Of a DNA stretch of 64,000 bases, positions 35,260-42,647 are shown in pieces; the stretch's first letter is position 1; each line of letters starts with the position of its first letter. The stretch is from DASZCR01 sp964246705 (lineage in GTDB: Bacteria > Acidobacteriota > Blastocatellia > Pyrinomonadales > Pyrinomonadaceae). The translations under genes and the position numbers were made by a program. The stretch is taken from the NCBI GenBank assembly GCA_964246705.1, contig CAXTRQ010000006.1:3640-67639 (forward strand). The letters are read 5' to 3'. The notes beneath the pieces are model-generated. The model was not told where the DNA came from, searched no databases, and saw nothing but the letters and a program-made list of their open reading frames with translations.

Positions 35260-36852
35260 TCACTTCGATACGCTCGTGCCGGTTGGCGCGCTCGTGTTGC
35301 ACTGGTTTACATTTGAAGGTTTGTCGAGCCGCTCGATACGACCGTCCGTCTGCGGCGCGATACGCGCGGCGGCGGCGATAGCGCGCTTGAGCGCATCCGA
35401 ATCCTTCAATGTCTCTTTCAAAACGTTCGGCGCACCTTTCAACATCGCGTACTGGTCGCCGCCTCCGGCGAGATAATCGGCGGTCGCCAGCGTGTAGGTT
35501 TTATTATCGTCGAGCGGCTTGCCGCCGACCGTGATGCCTTTGACGCGCGCGCCCGCAGGCAGTGTCGTGTCGTAAGAGTAGCGGATGCCGGAGACTTGCG
35601 GAAAGCGTCCGGGTTCAGCCGTGCCGCCGCTGCGGCTGACGCCGTGCTCGATGGCCTCGCGCAGCGTCGCGCCCTTCACTTCAATCTTCACCAGTTTATT
35701 GCCGAAGGGCAGAATCGAGAGCACGTCGCGGAGCGTCAACTCGCCGGGCGTGATGATGGTATCGGCGCGAATTGAGCCGCCGTTGAGAAGCGCGACATCC
35801 GCGCCCGTCGCTTGCCTGTAAGCGTCGGCGATGAAGTCTGCGATGTTGGTCTCAATTGTGCGATTGGCCGCGCTGCGCGCATCGAGCGGGACATCCGTCG
35901 TCCCGACGCGCTCGGACAGTTCCTTCAGCTTCGCGCCGTACTTGGTTATCACGGCGGCGAACTGCGGGTCATCCTCAATTTGAGCGTTGACGGGAATGAC
36001 CTGCCAATCAATGCTCTCGACCTTGCCCGTCGTCGGATTGATGTTGAGATCAATGCGTCCCATCTCGCGCGCGTCAGCCGTCATCTTGAAGATGGGCGTG
36101 CGGCCTGAGAGAGATTCGAGCAGCGTGTGTTCGTGGCCGCCGATGATGACATCAATATCGGAGGTGCAGCGCGCCAACTCTTTGTCTTCGCGCATCGAGA
36201 GATGCGTGACGGCGACGACGGTGTTCGCGCCGCGCGCACGCATCTGCGGGATAATCTCTCTGGCGGTCGCGCAGGCGTCGCGGAAATCAACGTCGGGGCC
36301 GGGACTCGAAGTGGTCTTCGTCTCAGGCAGCACGATGCCGAAGATGCCGATACGAACGCCGCCGATTTCGCGGATTAGGAAGGGCGGCGTGTCGGCGAAA
36401 GTTTTTCCGGTCTTGGCGTTGACGACATTCGCGCCGAGCCACACAAACTTCGATTCGGACATGCGCTGGCGCAGCACTTCGGGCCCAAAATCGAATTCGT
36501 GGTTGCCGAAGACGGCGTAGTCCAAACCGATGTTGTTCCAAGCCTCAATCATCTGCGCGCCCTTGTAGGTGATGGACTCAACTGAAGGCGAGATGGTGTC
36601 GCCCGCGAGAAAAAATATTGTGTTCGGCGACTCTCTCATAATCTGTTTGCGCAGGGTCGACAGGCGTGCCAGCCCGCCCGACGCACTGCGCTCGACAGGC
36701 GCGAACTGATAGACATCGTTAACCTGCAAGAGCGTGACGCGCACATTGCACGCGGGCGGCGTCTGCTGCGCGAAGACCGAGGACGATGAGACGACGAGCG
36801 CGATTGCGACCACAAGCGCCAGCCGCCGTTGCAGAGAGCGAATCAAGACCAT
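35260..36852 (-). CDS. Secreted 5'-nucleotidase/metallophosphatase, UshA family
   Basis: Exported phosphoesterase of about 530 residues. Signal peptide (RRLALVVAIALVVSSSSVFA), metallophosphatase domain with LLQVNDVYQFAP, FLAGDTISPS, FGNHEFDFG, VVAVTHLSM and IIGGHEHTLLE, then the C-terminal 5'-nucleotidase domain with LLNGGSIRADT, LPFGNKLVKIEVKG and DYLAGGGDQY. The first metal motif reads NDVY rather than NDxH, a variant I recall in one subfamily. I chose ATG 36852, preceded by AAGGAA, over ATG 36870. Confidence 0.88.
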   Translation of the reverse strand: MVLIRSLQRRLALVVAIALVVSSSSVFAQQTPPACNVRVTLLQVNDVYQFAPVERSASGGLARLSTLRKQIMRESPNTIFFLAGDTISPSVESITYKGAQMIEAWNNIGLDYAVFGNHEFDFGPEVLRQRMSESKFVWLGANVVNAKTGKTFADTPPFLIREIGGVRIGIFGIVLPETKTTSSPGPDVDFRDACATAREIIPQMRARGANTVVAVTHLSMREDKELARCTSDIDVIIGGHEHTLLESLSGRTPIFKMTADAREMGRIDLNINPTTGKVESIDWQVIPVNAQIEDDPQFAAVITKYGAKLKELSERVGTTDVPLDARSAANRTIETNIADFIADAYRQATGADVALLNGGSIRADTIITPGELTLRDVLSILPFGNKLVKIEVKGATLREAIEHGVSRSGGTAEPGRFPQVSGIRYSYDTTLPAGARVKGITVGGKPLDDNKTYTLATADYLAGGGDQYAMLKGAPNVLKETLKDSDALKRAIAAAARIAPQTDGRIERLDKPSNVNQCNTSAPTGTSVSK

Positions 36853-37093
36853 CGAAAGTATTCCTTCCATGAAAAATTTCGGATGAATCTCAGGGCAAAT
36901 CTAAAGCCGTGCAAAAATTATCGGGAGTAAAAAGCGTGCGGTCTATCCGTCGCGCTGGTTAGGCCAAATCCGAGAGCTTGAATTATACTAACTTTCACGC
37001 GAAGCGTGCCAATCGCACGTCTTTGGCTAGTCAACTAAACTAAGGAGCAAGGAACTCCTCTCACGCGCGCCCGCAGGATTCCGATTATTCCAG

Positions 37094-38677
37094 ATGAAAC
37101 CCCCAGAGACTTTAAGCAGCCGCCTCTCAATCAACATTGCGACGCAGATTCCGACGATGACGTTACAGGAAGCCGTCGCTATTTGCCTCTTCACAGATGA
37201 ACCGCATCTTTCCACGCCTCCGCCCGGAGAGAATGCTGTCTGGCATCCAATCTGCGAACAGATGATCGCCGACGGCGAGTTTAAGGGCGAAGCCGAAACC
37301 TCGCTTCTGATTCACGCTTCCCTTGCAGATGCAGCAGGCCGGAGCAAGAGCGTCAAAGACGCGAGCAGCGACGGCGCAAACCGCGCGCAACGCATCCTGC
37401 TCGTCGGCCTCGGCGAGCACTCCGATTTCGACGCCGCCGTGCTACGACGCGCGGCAGGGATGGCCGTCCGCAAGGCTCGTGCAGCGCATGTCAGTCACCT
37501 CTATTTCGTCATGCCGGAAGAGGGCGGCGTAGCGCCCGTCGAATCGCTGGGCGCGCTCGCGGAGGGCGCGCATCTCGGCCTCTATAACGGCGACCTCTAC
37601 AAGAAAAAGGATGAGGACGAAGAAGGAGCCGCGACGCTTGAAGAGTTGACGTTTATTGTTTCGCAAGAGAGCGAAGAGTTGCGCCAAGCCGTCGAGCGTG
37701 CGCGCGTCATCGCCGAATCAGTCAACTGGACACGCACGCTGGCGGACGAACCCGGCCTCTCTCTGCCCCCGCGCGAGTTCGCGCGCCGTGCTGCGGAGAT
37801 GGCCGCAGAGTTCGGTCTAAAAGTTGAATCTTTGAACGCAGAAGAGATCGAAGCGCGCGGCATGGGCGGACTGCTCGGCGTCGGGCAGGGATCGGACGAG
37901 CCGCCCGCGCTCATCGTCATCCGCTATGAACCCGAAACGGCTCCCGCCGATGATGAAGAATTGCTGGCCTTCGTCGGCAAGGGCATTACGTTCGATACGG
38001 GCGGCATCTCGCTCAAGAAGCCTGCGGGAATGGAAGAGATGAAGTCGGACATGGCCGGAGGCGCGGCGGCCTTAGGCGCGCTCCGCGCCATCGCGCAACT
38101 GAAGCCTGGCAGACGTATCGTCGCCATTATTCCCTGCGCCGAAAACATGCCTTCGGGGCGAGCCATCAAGCCCGGCGACATCGTTCGCACGCTCGCCGGT
38201 TACACCGTCGAGGTCGCCGACACGGACGCCGAAGGCCGTCTCGTTTTAATTGACGGTATCGCCTACGCCAAACAACTCGGCGCGACACGCATCATTGATC
38301 TCGCCACGTTGACCGGCTCCATCATTATCGCCCTCGGCTCGCATCGCACAGGACTTTTCAGCAACGACGACGCGTGGGCAGGCGAAGTCACGCGCGCGGC
38401 GGAGAGCGCGGGCGAACCCGTCTGGCGCATGCCCGTCAGCGACGACTACAAGAAACGCATCGAGAGCATGATCGCCGATTTCAAAAACTACGGCGGACGC
38501 CCCGACGCCATCGCCGCCGCGCTCCTCCTCAGTAAATTCGCCGACGCCACTCCGTGGGTACATCTCGACATCGCCGGGACGGCATGGTACGACGCCCCGA
38601 AACCCTACGCCCCGAAAGGCACGTCGGGCACGGGCGTCCGCACGCTCGTTGAGTTGGCATGCAGGGGCGAAGATTAA
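37094..38677 (+). CDS. pepA: Leucyl aminopeptidase (M17)
   Basis: Cytoplasmic di-metal aminopeptidase. Active-site segments FVGKGITFDTGGISLK, MKSDMAGGAAALGAL and VADTDAEGRLVLIDG are present; the family signature NTDAEGRL has Asp for the first Asn, while the metal-binding Asp and Glu and the Arg are kept. N-terminal domain (1-200) has an acidic low-complexity insert KKKDEDEEGAATLEE. It ends GTGVRTLVELA, as usual. Divergent from the 5'-nucleotidase gene. Confidence 0.93.
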   Translation: MKPPETLSSRLSINIATQIPTMTLQEAVAICLFTDEPHLSTPPPGENAVWHPICEQMIADGEFKGEAETSLLIHASLADAAGRSKSVKDASSDGANRAQRILLVGLGEHSDFDAAVLRRAAGMAVRKARAAHVSHLYFVMPEEGGVAPVESLGALAEGAHLGLYNGDLYKKKDEDEEGAATLEELTFIVSQESEELRQAVERARVIAESVNWTRTLADEPGLSLPPREFARRAAEMAAEFGLKVESLNAEEIEARGMGGLLGVGQGSDEPPALIVIRYEPETAPADDEELLAFVGKGITFDTGGISLKKPAGMEEMKSDMAGGAAALGALRAIAQLKPGRRIVAIIPCAENMPSGRAIKPGDIVRTLAGYTVEVADTDAEGRLVLIDGIAYAKQLGATRIIDLATLTGSIIIALGSHRTGLFSNDDAWAGEVTRAAESAGEPVWRMPVSDDYKKRIESMIADFKNYGGRPDAIAAALLLSKFADATPWVHLDIAGTAWYDAPKPYAPKGTSGTGVRTLVELACRGED

Positions 38678-38696
38678 GAGCCTGTGGGTATTGCCA

Positions 38697-39773
38697 ATGG
38701 CTCTCAATGAAACAATCTTTCTAACGGGCTTTCCCGGTTTCATCGCCGGGCGTCTGGTCGAGCGTCTGGCGAAGGAAGGGGCGCACTTTTTGTTGCTCGT
38801 GCAGCCCGCCTTTCTCGAAAGCGCCCGCGCCAGTGTTGCACGCATCGCGGAAGAGACGGGCGCTCCCGCCAGCAATTTTCTCATCCTCGAAGGCGATATT
38901 ACGCGTGAGGATTTGGGGCTTGCGCCGGGAGATTTGGAAATGGCGCAACGCGAGACGACGATGCTGTTTCATCTCGCAGCCATCTACGATCTTGCGGTCG
39001 CGCGCGATGTGGCGATGCGCGTCAACGTCGAAGGCACGCGCCGCGTCAACTCTTTCGCGCGCGCGCTCAAAAACCTGCGCCGCTATCATTACATCTCGAC
39101 CTGCTATGTCGCGGGGCTGCGCACAGGGGTGATTCTCGAAAACGAGTTGCAGCACACGGCGGGCTTTCGCAACTATTACGAAGAGACGAAGTATCTGGCG
39201 GAAGTGGAAGTGGACGCGCTCAAAGCGGAACTGCCTCTGACGATTCATCGCCCGGCGGTCGTCTGCGGCGATTCACAGACGGGCGAGACGGCGAAATACG
39301 ACGGCGTCTATTATCTGATTAACTACCTGCGCATACAGCCCAACCTGCTGTCGCTCGCCAATATCGGCAACCGTGAGGTGAGCCTCAATCTCGTGCCCGT
39401 TGATTTCGTCGTTGAAGCATTGGCTGCGCTTGTCACGGATGAGCGCGCCGTCGGCGCAACCATCCAACTCGCCGACCCCGCGCCGCTCTCCACCCACGAG
39501 CTTTTTGAAACCATCTCGCACAAGCTCGTCGGGCGCGGCTCACGGATGACCGTGCCTGTGCCGCTCGTCCGGACATCGTTGATGCTTCCGCTCTCGGAAT
39601 CTCTCACCGGGCTACCGCACGTCGGCGTGCCCTACTTCTTCCTCAAGCAGACCTACGACACCGCTCGCGCACAAGAACTGCTCGCACCTTACGGTGTTCG
39701 CTGCGCGCCGTTTTCGCACTACGCCGAAGCTTTAATCAAGTTCGTTGAGCGTCATCCTAAACTCTCAGCATAA
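38697..39773 (+). CDS. Extended SDR-family NAD-dependent reductase
   Basis: Rossmann-fold enzyme of 358 residues. The nucleotide-binding motif is LTGFPGFIAGRL, followed by a fatty-acyl-CoA reductase-like pattern (FHLAAIYDL, NVEGTRRVNSFA, YHYISTCYVAG) and the catalytic Tyr-x-x-x-Lys in YYEETKY. HRPAVVCGDSQTGE supports the NAD_binding_4 (male sterility/acyl reductase) branch. Substrate not predictable. It follows pepA by 19 bases. Confidence 0.8.
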   Translation: MALNETIFLTGFPGFIAGRLVERLAKEGAHFLLLVQPAFLESARASVARIAEETGAPASNFLILEGDITREDLGLAPGDLEMAQRETTMLFHLAAIYDLAVARDVAMRVNVEGTRRVNSFARALKNLRRYHYISTCYVAGLRTGVILENELQHTAGFRNYYEETKYLAEVEVDALKAELPLTIHRPAVVCGDSQTGETAKYDGVYYLINYLRIQPNLLSLANIGNREVSLNLVPVDFVVEALAALVTDERAVGATIQLADPAPLSTHELFETISHKLVGRGSRMTVPVPLVRTSLMLPLSESLTGLPHVGVPYFFLKQTYDTARAQELLAPYGVRCAPFSHYAEALIKFVERHPKLSA

Positions 39774-39819
39774 ATATTCAATAGCAAACTTGACCGCTCC
39801 TTTTTCTAAAGCATTCCTG

Positions 39820-39848
39820 TTGACAAATAAGCGATTTAGAATTATTCT
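39820..39848 (+). promoter_or_regulatory. Sigma-70 promoter of perR-like gene
   Basis: TTGACA (39820-39825), 17-base spacer and TATTCT (39843-39848). The -10 element lies inside the palindromic operator described next, so binding of the regulator would block it. Confidence 0.7.
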
Positions 39849-39853
39849 AAATC
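39833..39853. promoter_or_regulatory. PerR-box operator, 21-bp perfect palindrome
   Basis: TTAGAATTATTCTAA (39836-39850) has the 7-1-7 form of PerR boxes (consensus TTATAATNATTATAA), and the symmetry extends to ten bases on each side of the central T. It overlaps the -10 of the regulator's own promoter, indicating autoregulation. Confidence 0.8.
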
Positions 39854-39868
39854 CACTTTAAAACACTT

Positions 39869-40285
39869 ATGGCAGACAAGGGAGATCAGGGCGGCGGCGG
39901 CGGGCGGGCGTTGACGCCGCAACGGCAGGCCGTGCTTCAGGTCATCAGCGAGAGCGGAGAGCACCTGACGGCGGGCGAGATTTTCGAGGCGGCGCGCGGT
40001 ATGCTGCCTTCGATCAGCTTTGCCACCGTCTATAACTCGCTGAAGTTTCTGAAGGACGCAGGACTCGTGCGCGAGATTAGCTTCGGCAACGGGGCGAGCC
40101 GCTATGACGGCGAGACTGCGCGCCACGATCATGCGCTCTGTTCGCGCTGCGGCAAGCTCTCGGATTTCGATCTCGCGGAGACTTCCAAACTCAAGCGCGC
40201 CGCCGCGCGTCGCTCCCGTTTCAAACCCGAATCAATTCACCTGACGCTCGTCGGGCTGTGTCCCGATTGCGCTGCGAAGAGTTAG
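39869..40285 (+). CDS. perR: Fur-family regulator, PerR type
   Basis: Metal-dependent repressor of about 138 residues, probably sensing peroxide. Winged-helix part: LTPQRQAVLQVISESGEHLTAGEIFE and SFATVYNSLKFL. C-terminal metal part: HDHALCSRCGKLSDF and LCPDCAAKS, giving the two CxxC structural zinc pairs. Assignment to PerR rather than Fur rests on the PerR-type operator upstream and on the 2-Cys peroxiredoxin gene that follows. Confidence 0.88.
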   Translation: MADKGDQGGGGGRALTPQRQAVLQVISESGEHLTAGEIFEAARGMLPSISFATVYNSLKFLKDAGLVREISFGNGASRYDGETARHDHALCSRCGKLSDFDLAETSKLKRAAARRSRFKPESIHLTLVGLCPDCAAKS

Positions 40286-40411
40286 GAAGCTTGGTCGAAG
40301 GGACGAAGAGATGGCCGTCGCGGCAAATTTAGTTGGAGCACGGCGCGAGACTTTTGACCGGAAGACCGATTGATTTTAAACAGCAATCATTTCAACTGAT
40401 AGGAGAACTTT

Positions 40412-40960
40412 ATGGAGACAACTGCAATGGTCGGACAGGCCGCGCCGGAGTTCGATATGGCTTCGACCAAAAACATCGAGAAACTGAACGAAAACGTTAA
40501 GCTTTCGGATTACAAGGGCAAGTGGCTGGTGCTGCTTTTCTACCCGCTCGATTTCACCTTCGTCTGCCCGACGGAGTTGACCACCTTCAGCGACCGCTAT
40601 GAAGATTTTGAAGGCATCGGGGCAGAGATTGTCGGCGTTTCGACCGACTCTGTCCATTCGCATCGCGCGTGGTTAAAGACTGCGCGCGAGCAGGGTGGCG
40701 TCGAAGGTTTGAAGTACCCGCTTGCGGCTGACATCACAAAGCAGGTCGCGCGCAATTACGGCGTGCTCATCGAAGATAAGGGCATCGCGTTGCGCGGTCT
40801 CTTCGTCATTGATCCCGAAGGTGTGCTGCGCTACAAGGTCGTGCACGACTTGAACGTCGGTCGGTCGGCGGAAGAGACCCTGCGTGTCATTCAGGCGTTG
40901 CAAACGGGCGGCCTCTGTCAGGCTGAATGGCGTCCGGGTCAGGAGACGTTGAAAGCGTAA
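40412..40960 (+). CDS. 2-Cys peroxiredoxin (AhpC/Prx1 type)
   Basis: Thiol peroxidase reducing hydrogen peroxide and organic peroxides in the cytoplasm. Peroxidatic Cys in FYPLDFTFVCPTE, resolving Cys in GGLCQAEWRPG. The length of 182 residues is typical. AGGAGAA lies eight bases before the ATG. Located 126 bases after perR and probably part of its regulon; the reductant may be the thioredoxin-like protein encoded next. Confidence 0.95.
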   Translation: METTAMVGQAAPEFDMASTKNIEKLNENVKLSDYKGKWLVLLFYPLDFTFVCPTELTTFSDRYEDFEGIGAEIVGVSTDSVHSHRAWLKTAREQGGVEGLKYPLAADITKQVARNYGVLIEDKGIALRGLFVIDPEGVLRYKVVHDLNVGRSAEETLRVIQALQTGGLCQAEWRPGQETLKA

Positions 40961-40964
40961 GAGC

Positions 40965-41069
40965 AGTGACAAGTGTCAGGTGACGAGTGACGAGCAAAGC
41001 TGAAAACGGTAATCAGTTTTTCAGTGATGAGAGCAAAGCTGTCTCACACTTGTTACTCGTCACTTGTCG
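40965..41069. repeat. Inverted GTGACGAGTGACGAG repeat
   Basis: AGTGACAAGTGTCAGGTGACGAGTGACGAG-type arm (40966-40995) faces CTTGTTACTCGTCACTTGTC (41049-41068), with an inner duplicated AGCAAAGCTG. Same family as 9620-9745. Confidence 0.8.
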
Positions 41070-41084
41070 TTGAGGTAATCGTTT

Positions 41085-41582
41085 ATGCCGATGAGGATGG
41101 GGACAGAAATGCCGTCGCTTGAAGGAGCGACGGAGTGGTTCAATACGACAGCGGCGCGGGCGGCTGAAGAGTCGAAGGGACATCCGACGCTGGTGCATTT
41201 CTGGTCGGTCAGTTGCGGTATCTGCAAGGATAATATGCCGCGCGTGACCGAGTGGCGCGACCGCCATCGCGCGCAGGGCTTAAAGGTTATCGCCGTCCAC
41301 ATGCCGCGCTACGAGGCCGACATGGACGCCGAAGCGGTGCGTGGGGCGATTGCCGTCCACAACATCACAGAGCCGTGCGCCGTGGATAACGAACACAAAC
41401 TGCGCGACGCGTTTCAGAACGAGCAGGGTTACGTGCCCGCTTATTACCTGTTCGACCGTGAGAGCAAGCTGCGAAGCTTTGCCGCTGGCGAGCGCGGGCT
41501 GGATATGCTCAAGGCGACGCTTGAGCGCGTGCTCGCCGCCGCACCCGTCAGAGAGTCGAGCGAAGCGCCAACGCAGGGTTGA
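41085..41582 (+). CDS. Thioredoxin-like (TlpA/ResA type) protein
   Basis: A 165-residue thioredoxin-fold protein with the redox motif WSVSCGICKDNMP and the cis-Pro region GYVPAYYLFD. No signal peptide is visible, so it is probably cytoplasmic or weakly anchored. It may reduce the adjacent peroxiredoxin. GAGG lies nine bases before the ATG. Confidence 0.82.
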   Translation: MPMRMGTEMPSLEGATEWFNTTAARAAEESKGHPTLVHFWSVSCGICKDNMPRVTEWRDRHRAQGLKVIAVHMPRYEADMDAEAVRGAIAVHNITEPCAVDNEHKLRDAFQNEQGYVPAYYLFDRESKLRSFAAGERGLDMLKATLERVLAAAPVRESSEAPTQG

Positions 41583-41614
41583 AGAGAGAGAAATATCGGC
41601 AACATTCAAAGATG

Positions 41615-41650
41615 AAAGGCATCTTCCTCGGTGGAGATGCCTTTTGTTTT
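41615..41650. terminator. Bidirectional terminator hairpin
   Basis: AAAGGCATCT (41615-41624) pairs perfectly with AGATGCCTTT (41635-41644) and is followed by TTGTTTT. Placed between the convergent thioredoxin-like and DUF4112 genes. Confidence 0.85.
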
Positions 41651-41669
41651 GCCTGCCGAAAGCATTGCT

Positions 41670-42248
41670 CTAAAACGGCGACGGGACATTCTGGAAGACG
41701 AGGCTTAGCAGATAAATTCCGAGCGCGAGTGAGCAGAAGAGAAGCGCGAGCAGCGTGAGCATGATGAGGCCGACGAAGAGCCAGTCGCCGGGCGAGGTGC
41801 GTCGTGCTTCTTCACCTGAGACGGTGGCGCGCGTGCGCAGCAGTTCGACGTTCATCTGGTTCGATTTCCAGAAGGCGTCGAAGATGTCGCCGACAAGCGG
41901 GATTGAGCCGAGCACGTAATCAATGCCGATGTTGAGTCCCATCCGCAGGAGCGTGACTTTGGGCACACGGTAGCGGACAGCGGAAGCAAGGATGTAGAAG
42001 GAGACGGCGGTCGTGGCGATGTCGCCGACGCCGGGAACGAGACCGACGATGGCATCGAGGCCGAAGCGCCAGCCCACGCCGGGGATGCGAAACAGCCCAT
42101 CCATCCAACGGCTTAATTGTTCGAGGCTGCGCTCGACTTCCACCTGAGAGTGGTGCTGTTTTGGCGTCCGCTCAAGTTCGCGCTCAAGCTTGCGCTCTAG
42201 TCGGTCGGTTGATGTTTGCAGACGGCTGTCGGCTTTTTGTTCTCTCAT
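41670..42248 (-). CDS. DUF4112 membrane protein
   Basis: About 192 residues. The segment LFRIPGVGWRFGLDAIVGLVPGVGDIATTAVSFYIL and the following GSIPLVGDIFDAFWKSN are diagnostic of DUF4112. A C-terminal transmembrane helix (WLFVGLIMLTLLALLFCSLALGIYLLSLVF) is clear. Function unknown. The N-terminal 45 residues are charged and coiled-coil-like (RLERKLERELERTPK). Confidence 0.88.
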   Translation of the reverse strand: MREQKADSRLQTSTDRLERKLERELERTPKQHHSQVEVERSLEQLSRWMDGLFRIPGVGWRFGLDAIVGLVPGVGDIATTAVSFYILASAVRYRVPKVTLLRMGLNIGIDYVLGSIPLVGDIFDAFWKSNQMNVELLRTRATVSGEEARRTSPGDWLFVGLIMLTLLALLFCSLALGIYLLSLVFQNVPSPF

Positions 42249-42647
42249 CAAGTTGCGCTTTCGTCCGGCAGTTCAATCATACGGGAGTTAAGAAGCAATG
42301 AACAGCAAGCACACGTCGGCGTGCGCTTGCGCAGTCTCCCGATAGCTTATCCGGCCAGACAGTCAGAATGATTAACCCCTGTCAGCCTGACCGGGCGGTT
42401 ACTTGTTGTTGACCGATAAGACCGCCGCCCTTCTCTCATATCCGCAGCTTTTCCGCAATAGTTGAGCATTGCCCGCTCTGGCATAGCCTTCGCAATAACA
42501 TGAGCGCACGGCATCTGCCGGACAAGTTCTTTATCGAAAATGCCGCCCTCTGCCGAAGACCGGAGAGACGCGGCGATAACAAGGCGCAACTCGCTTCACC
42601 TGCCGTTTGGAAGGTTGATGCGGCAACTATCAAACAGGGCTACAGGC
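42249..42647. other. Leader region of large subtilase, with hairpins
   Basis: About 400 bases without a gene. Two hairpins are visible: GCAAGCACACG with its near-complement (42305-42330) and a strong GGGCGGT...ACCGCCGCCC stem (42393-42430) followed by TTCT. They may be a terminator or attenuator in the leader of the protease gene; no known riboswitch was recognised. Confidence 0.4.
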
